From: Kiritimatiellales bacterium
GTDB taxonomy: Bacteria; Verrucomicrobiota; Kiritimatiellia; Kiritimatiellales; Pontiellaceae
Length of the DNA: 38,589 bases
Assembly: GCA_030595785.1 (NCBI GenBank)
Contig: JAUVCG010000003.1
Location: 1-38,589 of the forward strand
Direction of reading: 5' to 3'
The first letter of the stretch is position 1. Every line of letters starts with the position of its first letter. The translations under genes and the position numbers were made by a program. Below are positions 8,645 through 18,644 of this stretch, piece by piece. The notes under the pieces are model-generated. The model ran no database searches. It was not told the origin of the DNA and saw only the letters and a program-made list of their open reading frames with translations.

Positions 8645-10417
8645 TCACGAATGCAGCGCCTCCATTTGATCCATGGAACGCTCCAGACGTGCTTCGATCT
8701 TGTCCAGTCCGGACAGGTCTTCGTTCGGGACAGTAAACTTCATCTTAATAATGTCCTGATAGGCCCTCAGCTTGCGCATCTTGACCAAAGTCGCCCCGTT
8801 CTTAATGGCTTCCTGGCCACGTTTCCAATAGGTCACGATAATGTGCATCATGCGCGCCTGCTTCTGCATCGTAGAAAACATATCGATCTTGTCGTAGGCA
8901 TTCTGCTGCAAAAAAGCGTTTTTGAACAAGGTACACACCTCCAGAATGAAACGCTGGGTATCCGGCAGGGCATCCGGTCCCACCAGTTTCACCACCTGCT
9001 GCAGGCGTACCTCTTTATGAAGCAGCTCCATGATCTCCGTGCGATCCTCGAACCACTCCGGATTGACCTCCTGCTCGAACCAGGGCGCCATGTCCTGCAT
9101 ATACTCGCTGTAACTCTCCAACCAAGATATGGCCGGGTAGTGCCGGGCATTGGCCAGATTCCGATCCAGGGCCCAGAAGCAACGGATAAAGCGCTTGGTG
9201 TGCTGCGTCACCGGTTCGGAAAAATCCCCCCCCGGCGGCGAAACAGCCCCGATGATGGTTACCGATCCCTGGTCCCCGCTCAGGGTTTCCATGCGCCCGG
9301 CCCGTTCATAAAACTCGGCAATCTTGGTGGGCAGATATGCGGGGAAACCTTCCTCCGCAGGCATCTCCTCCATGCGACCGGAAAGCTCGCGCAAGGCTTC
9401 CGCCCATCGCGAAGTGGAGTCTGCCAGGATGGCTACGTGCTTGCCCTGATCGCGGAAGTATTCGGCCATGGTGATGCCGGTATAGATACTTGCCTCGCGC
9501 GCGGACACCGGCATGTTGGAGGTATTGGCAATTAGAATGGTCCGCTCCATGAGCGAACGCCCGGTGCGCGGATCGATCAGCTCAGGGAACTCGGTAAGCA
9601 CATCCGTAATCTCGTTCCCGCGTTCCCCGCAACCGATATAGACAATCAGATCCGCATCGCACCACTTAGCCACAGCCTGCTGCGTCATGGTCTTGCCCGT
9701 ACCGAAACCGCCGGGTATGGCAACGGTTCCGCCCTTGGCTACCGGAAAGAGGGCGTCGATCACCCGCTGCCCGGTGATGAGCGGAATATCCAGCGGCAGG
9801 CGTTCTTTCGTGGGACGCTGTATGCGAATAGGCCAGCGCTGCATCATAGACAGATCCTGCATGCCGCCGCAGTCTCTCTCTATCGTGGCCACGGTTTCCG
9901 TTACCGTATACTCCCCTTCCGGCGCAACGGACTGCAGCACACCGGACACCGTTGGCGGTGCCAGAATCTTGTGCTCGAGGTTTTCCGTTTCCTGAACGGT
10001 GCCGATGACGCTGCCGGCGGCGACATGCGCCCCGGGTTCCACACACGGCACAAAATGCCACTGTTTTTCGCGATCCAGCGAAGGGACCGTGACCCCCCGG
10101 GTAATGAAGATCCCTGTCTTTTCATAGATCGCTTCCAGCGGACGTTGAATGCCATCGTAGATCGTACCGATCATGCCGGGACCCAGCTCCGCCGACAGCT
10201 GCATGCCTGCTCCGAATACCGGATCGTGGGGGGCAATACCGGTGGTATCCTCGTAGACCTGAACCACGGCGGAGTCGGCTTCCAGTTTGATAAGTTCCCC
10301 GATGAGGTTCTGCCGACCCACACGCACCAGCTCGAACATTTCGGCGTCGGTAATACCCATCACCTCAATCACCGGTCCGTTAACCCGTTTGACTTTTCCA
10401 ATAATTCGTTCGTTCAT
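8645..10417 (-). CDS. atpA: V-type ATP synthase subunit A (catalytic)
   Basis: P-loop IPGGFGTGKTMTQQAVAKW, YIGCGERGNEITDVL, ADSTSRWAEALRELSGRMEEMPAEEGFPAYLPTKIAEFYERAG. Start taken at MNERIIGKVKRVNGP. Confidence 0.97.
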   Translation of the reverse strand: MNERIIGKVKRVNGPVIEVMGITDAEMFELVRVGRQNLIGELIKLEADSAVVQVYEDTTGIAPHDPVFGAGMQLSAELGPGMIGTIYDGIQRPLEAIYEKTGIFITRGVTVPSLDREKQWHFVPCVEPGAHVAAGSVIGTVQETENLEHKILAPPTVSGVLQSVAPEGEYTVTETVATIERDCGGMQDLSMMQRWPIRIQRPTKERLPLDIPLITGQRVIDALFPVAKGGTVAIPGGFGTGKTMTQQAVAKWCDADLIVYIGCGERGNEITDVLTEFPELIDPRTGRSLMERTILIANTSNMPVSAREASIYTGITMAEYFRDQGKHVAILADSTSRWAEALRELSGRMEEMPAEEGFPAYLPTKIAEFYERAGRMETLSGDQGSVTIIGAVSPPGGDFSEPVTQHTKRFIRCFWALDRNLANARHYPAISWLESYSEYMQDMAPWFEQEVNPEWFEDRTEIMELLHKEVRLQQVVKLVGPDALPDTQRFILEVCTLFKNAFLQQNAYDKIDMFSTMQKQARMMHIIVTYWKRGQEAIKNGATLVKMRKLRAYQDIIKMKFTVPNEDLSGLDKIEARLERSMDQMEALHS

Positions 10418-10432
10418 AACCATATCCAAATT

Positions 10433-10545
10433 TGAGATTGCGGAACTCAATCGGCGTTAGCCTCTACTTAATAAAGGCGTCGCAGACCCATAAATCGAAA
10501 ATCGAAAATCTAAAATCTAAAATTCGCTGCAAAGCAGCCGTTAAT
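10433..10545. repeat. Mosaic intergenic repeat, copy 4 (partial)
   Basis: TTGCGGAACTCAATCGGCGTTAGCCTCTACTTAATAAAGGCGTCGCAGACCCATAAATCG shares its core with copies 2 and 3. Confidence 0.75.
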
Positions 10546-11160
10546 TTATTGTTCAAACAATGCCTCATGAATCAAACCCTGGATTTCGCGCTGATGCCGC
10601 TGAATCCGCGTCCGCACCTGGTTGTTGAAGGCCAGGCGGCCGCTCGTGGAGGTAAGCACTACACCCTGCGCACCCAGAGGATCGGCTTTCGACAAGGTCA
10701 GGAGCACCTTGTGCTCCAGCATCTCCATCGCCTCGCTTAGCAGGGCCTCATCCATCAACTCACGTTCCGCGGAACTGGCATTGATGTCCGCGGCATCCAC
10801 GTTCAGACCCCGGGCGGCTTCAACGATCCAGTGTCGCAGAACCGCGCGGTAGTCCGGTGTCGCAATCCGTGTTTCCATCCGCTCTTCCACCCGCTTCATT
10901 AGATCCTGCAGGATGGTATCGCGTAAACGCAGGGAACGGCGGCGGATATCCAGCTCCACGCTTGAGACCCCCTTCCGCTTGATCTCCTCGGCCTGTTTTT
11001 CGGCACGCTGACGGGCGTCAGCCAGAACGGACTCGATTTTCTGGTCGCCATACTTGCGCTTATCCGCAGCCTGCTGTTCGGCTTCGGCCAGAATCTTCTC
11101 CTCCTCCTGCCTGGCATCGGCTTCAATGCCGGCTATCAGGATATCCTTGCTCTGGTTCAT
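10546..11160 (-). CDS. atpE: V-type ATP synthase subunit E
   Basis: Charged coiled coil (EEEKILAEAEQQAADKRKYGDQKIESVLADARQRAEKQAEEI) followed by a globular C-terminus with GGVVLTSTSGRLAFNNQVRTRI-like motif; operon position. Confidence 0.85.
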   Translation of the reverse strand: MNQSKDILIAGIEADARQEEEKILAEAEQQAADKRKYGDQKIESVLADARQRAEKQAEEIKRKGVSSVELDIRRRSLRLRDTILQDLMKRVEERMETRIATPDYRAVLRHWIVEAARGLNVDAADINASSAERELMDEALLSEAMEMLEHKVLLTLSKADPLGAQGVVLTSTSGRLAFNNQVRTRIQRHQREIQGLIHEALFEQ

Positions 11161-11462
11161 ATCTTAATTCCAATCGCTGCGTTCACCATTTCCTTGATCC
11201 CCGGTCGTCCGGGCAAACGGCCCTGGCGGTCTGGGATTTCCACAATCAGGGGAAAGCTCTGGGTCAACAGATACTGGTCCACCAACGTGCGGATCTTGTC
11301 CGCCAACCGCTCGGTGATGATGATGATACTTACATCCTGATCCTCCAGCAGTTCCTGGAAGGCGCGCCGCGTCTCCTCTTCGTTTGTGGCGATCTTGCCC
11401 AGAACGCCTACAATACCGAAGCCGAGAACCGTATCCTCATCACCAATAACCGAGTATTTCAC
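11157..11462 (-). CDS. atpF: V-type ATP synthase subunit F
   Basis: YSVIGDEDTVLGFGIVGV...SIIIITERLADKIR...PLIVEIPDRQG. Confidence 0.9.
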   Translation of the reverse strand: MKYSVIGDEDTVLGFGIVGVLGKIATNEEETRRAFQELLEDQDVSIIIITERLADKIRTLVDQYLLTQSFPLIVEIPDRQGRLPGRPGIKEMVNAAIGIKI

Positions 11463-11487
11463 TAGTTGTCCATTTCCTGTTTATTTT

Positions 11488-11562
11488 TCCAACACCAAGG
11501 TCGCTAAGTACGCAAAGGCGAGAGATTCCAGCTTCGCGACCTTTGCGGCCTTCTGTTCAAAA
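11488..11562. repeat. CGCTAAG.ACGCAAAGG-type dispersed hairpin, copy 1
   Basis: CCAAGGTCGCTAAGTACGCAAAGGCG...CTTCGCGACCTTTGCGGCCTT; related to 18536-18604 and 19473-19550. Confidence 0.65.
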
Positions 11563-11604
11563 AATCCGATTTCATCCGCAGTTTATATTGGGTTGCACCT
11601 GTTG

Positions 11605-12015
11605 CTAAACTTTACCAAGGATCATCAGCGCGGTAATAAAGCCGAAGACCACGATCCCTTCCGCCAGGGCGACGAAAATCAGAGCCTGACCTGCGACTTC
11701 AGGCTTCTCGGCCACGGCACCCATCGCGGCAGCACCCACGTGGGAGATGGCGATTCCCGCACCGAGGGCCCCCAGCCCGAAGGCTACAGATGCAGCAATG
11801 ACCGCAAACTTCAACCCCCCCATTTCGATCTGGGCGATTCCAGGGTCGGCAGCCACAACGGTTCCCTCCCCATGCCCTGCTTCATCCGCAGCGAATGAAT
11901 TGCTGCAGAAAATAACCGTCACGATGGCCATGATGCTCATCATGCCCGCCACACTGCCCTTAATGTTCTTTTTCAATCTCTTTGCCGGATTGTCCATTGA
12001 TTCTGTTCCTTTCAT
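11605..12015 (-). CDS. atpK: V-type ATP synthase subunit K (c-ring proteolipid)
   Basis: Glycine/alanine-rich two-helix hairpin GLGALGAGIAISHVGAAAMGAVAEKPEVAGQALIFVALAEGIVVFGFITALMI with carboxylate-bearing LAEG. Confidence 0.9.
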   Translation of the reverse strand: MKGTESMDNPAKRLKKNIKGSVAGMMSIMAIVTVIFCSNSFAADEAGHGEGTVVAADPGIAQIEMGGLKFAVIAASVAFGLGALGAGIAISHVGAAAMGAVAEKPEVAGQALIFVALAEGIVVFGFITALMILGKV

Positions 12016-12028
12016 TTTTAGTTCATGT

Positions 12029-14056
12029 TTAACTCTGTAATTTGCTGTTCAACGCAATGGGCGTATACAGCCTGCCCGTACCATGGAAAAATTTCGTGAA
12101 GAACTCGTAATAATTCAGACGCAGGGCCTGAATGCCTGCGGATAATCCTTCCAGTCCAATGACCAGCATATTTCCGAGAATCAGGATCACGCCTTTCATA
12201 ACAAGGGAATCCGTCATACCGGCCAATGTGGCGAAAGAGATCATCAGGCAGACATGCGCAATCCCTAATCCGGCGACCCGCATAAAGGAGAGCGTATTCG
12301 AAAGATAGCCGCTGAAGATTTCCAGCAGTTCCACGATCCACTCCATAAGAATATTCATACAGAGCATGGCTATGTTTTCCTTTTCCCCGCCATCGTCCGC
12401 CTGCCGCCAGAGGTGCAGCGGTTCCTTGAGCAGGAGCAGGAGGGCCGGAAGGCCGAGAAGCATGAAAAGTATGTTGCCTGCGGGAAACTCCTTGTATCCA
12501 TGGGTCACCATGAAAGTGGCCGTGTAGATGCCACCGGCATACATCCAGCCTCCCAGCAGACCGCCTTTGTCGAATACCAGGGTCAACCACTGCTTCATAC
12601 GTGCGAGATTGACCCAATTAAAGATTAATCCCAGACTGATGACCGCAATACCGAAGTAGATCGTAATCAGCAGAATGTCGTAGACATTGTTAATGGCTGC
12701 ATCCGCCGCGCTGTGGCCCGCCACAATTCCATGGAAGTCGAACCACAGGGGTTTAAACAGACTGTACCCGAAATAGGCTCCGAAAAGGGCTCCGAACACC
12801 ATGGAGGAACCTCCGCACCAGATGATCAGCCAGGCCAGCTGAAGCATGCCCTCTTTACCGCTCCTGCCCTTCAGCGCCTTGACCCCCAGGGCTCCCAGAA
12901 TAGCCAGCACAAGCCCCTGCCCCACATCCGCAAACATGAGCCCGAACATGGCCAGGTAAAGCGGCATCACAAAGGGGGTGGGATCGATGGTGCCGTACTT
13001 TGGAATACCAAAATTGCTTACGAGCATCTGAAAGGGCGCCAGAGCCTTGGGATTCCTGAGCCGCACCGGAATCTCGCTGCCGATCATGTCCTCGCTGCCA
13101 GCCTCCGCCCACTCCAGATAGCAGCGGTTTTCGCTGGCTTCGGCAATGGCCTTTTGCAAAGGGGCTTTCTTCTCAGCAGGCAGCCATCCAGCAAAAATAA
13201 TCGTATGCGAGGAGGACTGGAAATGATCCTGAATACTCTGGCACAACTCCTCCAAACGCAGATCAGTCCACAATTCCTGCAAGTGATCCGCCTCCTGTTC
13301 AACCAGGCCGTCCACCTGCTTCTGAAGTTTTTTCTGCTCGTCGCTGAGACCCTCGATCTTAGTGGCCAGTTCACCGAAAAGATCCTTTTTCATGGACAGC
13401 ATTTCGGGGGTCACTTCCACCTGGCTCCAACGCAGTCCATCGAGGATTCGGCTGATCTTATCCCGGTCACGTTTCATGGTGATCACCAAATGGTGAGATT
13501 CGTCGCCATCCAAACCCAGATCAATGTTCAGGGCCGGCAATCCCTTGAGTTCGGCGGTGAGCTGCTCGGCCAGGCCCGCCTGCAACTTGCCGGTTTGGAT
13601 GGAGAGGATGGAGTTCCTGTTCGACAGGTTTACGTTGTACAGGCCAATGCCATAGAGGTTGACCTGCCGCTGAATGTCTTCCATGCGCAGGATCTCCTGC
13701 TGCAGGATACGCTGGCGTTCGCGAATACTCCCGCGCTCGCCCTCGATGGTATCGAGCAGCTGTCCTTCCTTCTTCAGATCCACGGCCTTGCGCTGGCTCA
13801 GGTCGGTTTCCTCCAGCGTGCTCGGTACGATCCCAATCGTATGAAGGAAGCCCTCAACCCGCTTGCGAAGATCGGCAATCTCGCCCTTGGAAATGCGCGG
13901 CTCAAGGGCATTCAGATTTGGCGATTGGGTGGTGGTGTGCTCGGAGGTGTGGATAAACTGCATCACCCCTTCACGTAGGAGGGCTTCGGTCACGCGATCC
14001 TTGTCCCCGGCCAGAACCACCGCAAAAAGTTGGGTCATCTGCGTCGTAAACATCAT
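12029..14056 (-). CDS. atpI: V-type ATP synthase subunit I (membrane stator)
   Basis: Cytoplasmic coiled-coil N-terminus plus hydrophobic C-terminal half: GTIDPTPFVMPLYLAMFGLMFADVGQGLVLAI, LSNTLSFMRVAGLGIAHVCLMISF. Confidence 0.93.
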   Translation of the reverse strand: MMFTTQMTQLFAVVLAGDKDRVTEALLREGVMQFIHTSEHTTTQSPNLNALEPRISKGEIADLRKRVEGFLHTIGIVPSTLEETDLSQRKAVDLKKEGQLLDTIEGERGSIRERQRILQQEILRMEDIQRQVNLYGIGLYNVNLSNRNSILSIQTGKLQAGLAEQLTAELKGLPALNIDLGLDGDESHHLVITMKRDRDKISRILDGLRWSQVEVTPEMLSMKKDLFGELATKIEGLSDEQKKLQKQVDGLVEQEADHLQELWTDLRLEELCQSIQDHFQSSSHTIIFAGWLPAEKKAPLQKAIAEASENRCYLEWAEAGSEDMIGSEIPVRLRNPKALAPFQMLVSNFGIPKYGTIDPTPFVMPLYLAMFGLMFADVGQGLVLAILGALGVKALKGRSGKEGMLQLAWLIIWCGGSSMVFGALFGAYFGYSLFKPLWFDFHGIVAGHSAADAAINNVYDILLITIYFGIAVISLGLIFNWVNLARMKQWLTLVFDKGGLLGGWMYAGGIYTATFMVTHGYKEFPAGNILFMLLGLPALLLLLKEPLHLWRQADDGGEKENIAMLCMNILMEWIVELLEIFSGYLSNTLSFMRVAGLGIAHVCLMISFATLAGMTDSLVMKGVILILGNMLVIGLEGLSAGIQALRLNYYEFFTKFFHGTGRLYTPIALNSKLQS

Positions 14057-15120
14057 CGGGCGCCTCCCGTCAGTTCCGGCGTCAACCCGTAATGCTTGGC
14101 ATTCAACAGGGTTCTGACCCGCGCCATCTCGTCGCCTTTTAAAAAGAAATAGGCCAGAATGATCCCTACGGTAAAGGGATATCCGGAAAGGATATGTTGA
14201 ACCTCCTGCCTCTTGATCTCCTCCAGGATTTGCTGCAGCACACGCAGACGTGCCGCACTGTCCGCCGTAGGCGTTCCCAGCAAGGTGGACAGCCCCGGAT
14301 ACTGTTCCTTAACAAAATCCTGAAGCACGGAGGTCATGTTCCGGGCGCGGTACAGGTCTTCGACCTGAAGCCGCCGCAGGCTGTATCCGCCCGGAATCAG
14401 GGTGGTCAGCACGGTCTCCAGCGGAAGATCGTAGTACCGCTTCAAACGCATGATCCAACTGATGTTCTGCAAATCGATCTCCGTGCCGATGAGGCGCTGG
14501 GCAATACGTTTGTCGCGCACGCTCAAATGTTCAATCGAACCCAATAGGGTTTCATAGTAGTAATGATCCAGCGCCACTTCCAAACGGAAGAGCGAACCCT
14601 CGGATTCCACCACATGGCTGTACTTACGGATGATTTCGGCGTAAGGCGTGTGCTGGCAGACACCGTCGATTTCGTCGAAACCGTTGGCATTGACCACGAC
14701 ATCCATAGGGATGGAATGAATGATTGTTTCGTGCAGAATATAGTGCACGCTGGCTTCCACAGACCGGCCGCGCACCCGGCGGTCGAAATACACTCGAATC
14801 GCATTCTTCAGGTTGTCGATTTCAAAACGGGTCAGGAGGGCATGGAGGATCGGCTGGGTGTTCTTGTGCAGATGTTGCCCGATCTCGATATAAAGCCCGA
14901 TCTCCAGCTTGAGCAACTCCAATTCCGCGAGCTTTAGATCGCCGGTTGTGGCGTAGATCCCTTCCAGACCGGAATAGGCCGTATCACGAAGCAGCGCCAA
15001 AGCTGCGTCCAGGGAGGGGGCTTTGGACAATTGGGCAAAAGTCTCCTCGGGCAGGATCTTGCTGATCCGACCCCGCAGCTTGGCGTTAATAAAGGCGTAT
15101 TTTGACAGTGGCCCGGCCAT
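14053..15120 (-). CDS. atpC: V-type ATP synthase subunit C
   Basis: YAFINAKLRGRISKILPEE..., ARFEIDNLKNAIRVYFDRR-type V-ATPase subunit C/AC39 pattern; operon position. Confidence 0.87.
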   Translation of the reverse strand: MAGPLSKYAFINAKLRGRISKILPEETFAQLSKAPSLDAALALLRDTAYSGLEGIYATTGDLKLAELELLKLEIGLYIEIGQHLHKNTQPILHALLTRFEIDNLKNAIRVYFDRRVRGRSVEASVHYILHETIIHSIPMDVVVNANGFDEIDGVCQHTPYAEIIRKYSHVVESEGSLFRLEVALDHYYYETLLGSIEHLSVRDKRIAQRLIGTEIDLQNISWIMRLKRYYDLPLETVLTTLIPGGYSLRRLQVEDLYRARNMTSVLQDFVKEQYPGLSTLLGTPTADSAARLRVLQQILEEIKRQEVQHILSGYPFTVGIILAYFFLKGDEMARVRTLLNAKHYGLTPELTGGAR

Positions 15121-15154
15121 GGCTAGTTTCTTCCCCTCAAGCTCCTATTCATTT

Positions 15155-15297
15155 TACATTCCACAACCATGCAACCTCTTGTAGTTGGACAACCATTGCC
15201 GATTGCCGATTGCCGATTAAAAAGCAGTAGCTGCCTGCTAACCAATCGGCATTCGGCAATCATCAATCGGCAATCAAAAATCTACGGAAAAGCAGCC
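15155..15297. repeat. Mosaic intergenic repeat, copy 5
   Basis: ACATTCCACAACCATGCAACCTCTTGTAGTTGGACAACCATTGCCGATTGCCGATTGCCGATT...AATCGGCATTCGGCAATCATCAATCGGCAATC. Confidence 0.75.
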
Positions 15298-15627
15298 TTA
15301 ACGGTTTCCTTGATCCTCCGTGGTCAGTATGGTTTCACAGATTTGCTCCACGAGCCGGTCGATGGCATCCGCCTTACCGGTCATCAGGGTTTCCTTTTCC
15401 CGGTCTGCCTCCGCTAACCTCCCGTCGCGCAGACGTTCGGCCTCTTTCCTGGCCTCCTCAACCGCGTTCTGGACGAGTAGACGCACCTCATCCTGAGTTT
15501 CCGCCATTTTTGCGGCGACATCCTTCTCGGCCGCCGCCTTGATATGGGCGGCCTGCGCCCGGGCCTCCTGCAACCGGACATTGACCCCCTCTTCCGCCTG
15601 AAGAACCTCCGTTACAATCTGTTTCAT
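15298..15627 (-). CDS. V-type ATP synthase coiled-coil subunit (G/H-like)
   Basis: Short Ala/Glu/Arg-rich coiled coil (MKQIVTEVLQAEEGVNVRLQEARAQAAHIKAAAEKDVAAKMAE) at the head of the ATPase operon. Confidence 0.75.
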   Translation of the reverse strand: MKQIVTEVLQAEEGVNVRLQEARAQAAHIKAAAEKDVAAKMAETQDEVRLLVQNAVEEARKEAERLRDGRLAEADREKETLMTGKADAIDRLVEQICETILTTEDQGNR

Positions 15628-15793
15628 AGACGGGGACCCTGCATCGTTAACCAACGGGGTTGTAAGTAAACCTTCATCATGTTCCAACCTTTGTTTTCAA
15701 TATATTCTGTCTCATAGAAACCGGCACAAAAAATCCCAGAGGCTCGTCGGCACTCCAGGATTGATTTAAAAACAGGATCATGTGTATTCCGAA

Positions 15794-16129
15794 TCAGATG
15801 GCAAACCCGCCCATAAGCAGTACGATAAAGGTCAGTATACAAACCGCGCTCAGGCCAAGCGAAAACCAGGGCATCGCCCCTTCATGGTTTTTCCGGCAGC
15901 CCAACTTCGACCAGGTGGAGGTCGCCGACAGGGCAAACGTCAGCAACAGTGCCAGTATGAAGGCCGCCTTGTTCTGGCCCGCATGTTCCACCCGGCTTCC
16001 GGCCGGTCCCACCAGCGGCAGGATCATGCACAAAAAGAAAAACGACAACCCGGCGGCCACCGCCAGGATGGTGCCGGTAAGCGGTCGGAAAAGGATTCCG
16101 TTGTCTAAATGGGTTTCTACCTTGTCCAT
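15794..16129 (-). CDS. Small membrane protein of unknown function
   Basis: Three predicted hydrophobic segments; start taken at MDKVETHLDN. Confidence 0.6.
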   Translation of the reverse strand: MDKVETHLDNGILFRPLTGTILAVAAGLSFFFLCMILPLVGPAGSRVEHAGQNKAAFILALLLTFALSATSTWSKLGCRKNHEGAMPWFSLGLSAVCILTFIVLLMGGFAI

Positions 16130-16209
16130 GTTTTCCTCACTAACTGTAAAGGCCAACAGTGTATGCGCGGATTCCAAGGGTTGGAAGAAAAAAAGCGATT
16201 TTCACATCG

Positions 16210-18516
16210 TCAGGAAGCGGTTTGTCTGCCCGGAAGCTTCATTCCATACATGGAGTTGAAGATAACAATGAGATTGGAGAAGACCATGCCGACGGCGCAA
16301 TATTTGGGCGACAGCCACCCCACTCCGGCGAGGAACATGCCGACGATATTGTAGAGGAATGCCCATCCATAGTTCTGCCGGATCTTGCGGCGAACCTTGC
16401 GCTGCATGAAGGGAAGGTCGCGCAGCTTTCCAATCTCCGGAACCATAAAGACGCCGTCCGCGCTCATCTTGGCGGGGATCTGACCGGAGAAGACCGCGAG
16501 GCCGAGATCGGCCGCCGCCAGCGCCTGCGCATCGTTGATACCATCACCGACCATCATAACCGTCTTGCCCTGCCGCTGGAGCTCAGCGATTTCGGTCTGC
16601 TTGTCACCGCTGCCCATTTCGGCGCGATAGTTGCCGATACCCAACTCGTCTGCCACCTGCCGGACGACTGCTTCCCGATCGCCGGAAAAGATGAGCGGTT
16701 CGATGCCTGCTGTCTCAAGGTCGGCCACCAGTGCCTTTGACTCGTCACGAACGGTGTCCCGCAAGCCTGCGATGAGATAGCACTCGTCCGCCGTGCCAAA
16801 TGTTACAATGGTGGAATTTTCCAGGTTGGGCGGAATCTCCAAATCGGGATATAACCCGGCGCTTCCGGCGATATAGTGGAGATCACCGACCTTGGCGGAA
16901 ACGACGGTGCGGGCAATGGTGCGTTCACTCACGGCGCGGGGTGTTCCGACCACCGTGAGCGCACGGGCGATGGGATGCTCGATACCGTTTTCGAGTGAGG
17001 CGAGAATATTGAGAAGGTCCGGTTCTTCATCGACCAGCCATATGATGTCGTGCACTTCCGGCGCACCACGTGTGAGGGTACCCGTCTTGTCGAACACGGC
17101 CACGGTGGGCTTGAGCGCCAGCACGGCCCCATTGAAAATCTGAATACCCAACCCGCGCACTTTTTCAATGGCAGCGGTCAGCACCATCGGCTCGGCAATT
17201 CCAAAGGCACACGGACAAGCCACAATAAGTACGCTCAACAGGCGAATAACCGACTGACTCCTATCCCCCCATAAAATATTGGCAACAAAGACCAGCAGAC
17301 CGATGGCTACCACAATCGGAACAAACACCTGGCTAATTCGATCGCCCAGCGAAAGCTGCTCCTTGCGAGTGTTGAAGGCCTCGATGGTGCTTTCGACGAT
17401 CTTCTGGATCAGGTTGCTTATCCCGGTCGCGGGCACCGACAGACGGGCCCCGTCGGAGAGCAGTTTGGCGCCCGCCCCGACGTAGTGCCCCTGCTCCAAT
17501 GTCACACCGTGCGACTCGCCGGTGATCAAGCTGAAGTCAAACTCGGATGACGCCATCAGGATGCCATCGGTCGGGATAATCTCGCCGCGCAGCACTTGAA
17601 ACTCCTGCCCCGGCTGAAGGTCTTCGGTGACAGCATAGTCGTCGTCGGCGATCCGCGCTTTCTTCGGTAGCTGCCACGCAAGCGAGCTGACGCGACGACT
17701 GAGCTTTTTGTAGAAGCTTCCGGAGATCAGGTTGCCGGTCTCGATAAGCATCAGTAGCAGCGCGACAACGTCGAAGTAGAGATGCGCAAAATCGCCGATA
17801 ACCATCGAATAGACGGAATAGATCCACGCGGCGGTAGCTGATAGAAAGACCAGGCTTTCCATCCGGTACTGACGCATCAGGAGCTGACGAAGGCCGGAAA
17901 GCATCGTGTTCCGCGCGGCATAGAGTGGTACCAGCGTGCCGAACAGCGCGAGAAGAACCGAGCAGACCAGCTGCATCGCAAAGGGCACCTCCCAGCGCTC
18001 GGCGGAGTACACCACGAAAGAGATCATCATGTTGTTGAGCGCAAAAAACCAGCCCGCCCCAAATCGAAAATAGTCGTAGCCGCCGCGCTGCGCGTCGTCG
18101 CCCTCGTAGAACTGATAGCCGAGGGTCTTAATCTTCTGCGCAATGTCGTCCTTACCGATCTTCATCGGGTCATAGGAAAGCGTGCAGGTTTCGGCGATAA
18201 AGTTCAGGTTGATGTTCCCGACCCCGGAAAGCTTCCCGAGGCTGTGGTGAACGAGCCATGAGCAGGCCGGACAAACCATTCCGCCCACAAGGAAGCAAAG
18301 CTCCTGGCCATGCTCCACGTCCTCCTCCATGGCGTTATCAATCTCCTGCCCCGCCGGAAAAACGCCTTCGAGCAGCTGCGTGATGCGCTCGTCGCGCGCT
18401 GAACCTTCCAGCCCCATCTTGCCGACAATGGTATAAACCGCCGCACACCCTGGGCAGCAAAACTCCCCCTCCCCGCCGGGAACGCTTCGATTACAGACTA
18501 TGCAGTGCTCAGCCAT
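16210..18516 (-). CDS. Heavy-metal translocating P1B-type ATPase, CcoI/FixI-like
   Basis: N-terminal CIVCNRSVPGGEGEFCCPGC metal-binding region, HMA-like GGMVCPACSWLVHHSL, CPC in transmembrane helix (VACPCAFGIAEP), DKTGTLTRG, EHPIARAL, MVGDGINDAQAL. Start taken at MAEHCIV. Confidence 0.93.
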   Translation of the reverse strand: MAEHCIVCNRSVPGGEGEFCCPGCAAVYTIVGKMGLEGSARDERITQLLEGVFPAGQEIDNAMEEDVEHGQELCFLVGGMVCPACSWLVHHSLGKLSGVGNINLNFIAETCTLSYDPMKIGKDDIAQKIKTLGYQFYEGDDAQRGGYDYFRFGAGWFFALNNMMISFVVYSAERWEVPFAMQLVCSVLLALFGTLVPLYAARNTMLSGLRQLLMRQYRMESLVFLSATAAWIYSVYSMVIGDFAHLYFDVVALLLMLIETGNLISGSFYKKLSRRVSSLAWQLPKKARIADDDYAVTEDLQPGQEFQVLRGEIIPTDGILMASSEFDFSLITGESHGVTLEQGHYVGAGAKLLSDGARLSVPATGISNLIQKIVESTIEAFNTRKEQLSLGDRISQVFVPIVVAIGLLVFVANILWGDRSQSVIRLLSVLIVACPCAFGIAEPMVLTAAIEKVRGLGIQIFNGAVLALKPTVAVFDKTGTLTRGAPEVHDIIWLVDEEPDLLNILASLENGIEHPIARALTVVGTPRAVSERTIARTVVSAKVGDLHYIAGSAGLYPDLEIPPNLENSTIVTFGTADECYLIAGLRDTVRDESKALVADLETAGIEPLIFSGDREAVVRQVADELGIGNYRAEMGSGDKQTEIAELQRQGKTVMMVGDGINDAQALAAADLGLAVFSGQIPAKMSADGVFMVPEIGKLRDLPFMQRKVRRKIRQNYGWAFLYNIVGMFLAGVGWLSPKYCAVGMVFSNLIVIFNSMYGMKLPGRQTAS

Positions 18517-18535
18517 AGCAGTGTATCGTGAAATC

Positions 18536-18604
18536 CCTCGCAGAGGCACAGAGGTCGCGAAGAAAACAGCGCAACAGCTCTGTGGTCTCAGCGCCTCTGC
18601 GAGG
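18536..18604. repeat. Dispersed hairpin, copy 2
   Basis: Perfect 12-bp arms CCTCGCAGAGGC...GCCTCTGCGAGG plus internal CACAGAG...CTCTGTG. Confidence 0.8.
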
Positions 18605-18644
18605 AACAATCCTGATAGTTTTTATGAAGAAAGGGGATTCCATT

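Noticed and set aside
8651-9535. 294-aa plus-strand ORF (and 7702-8382 +)
   Set aside because: Antisense shadows of V-ATPase subunits A and B.
12713-13978. 421-aa plus-strand ORF
   Set aside because: Fully antisense to V-ATPase subunit I; composition is a shadow of the coding strand and has no recognisable motif.
16210-18609. Longer N-terminus for the P-type ATPase
   Set aside because: The upstream 31 codons are translated from a dispersed hairpin; ATG at 18516 precedes the conserved CIVCNRSVPGG domain.
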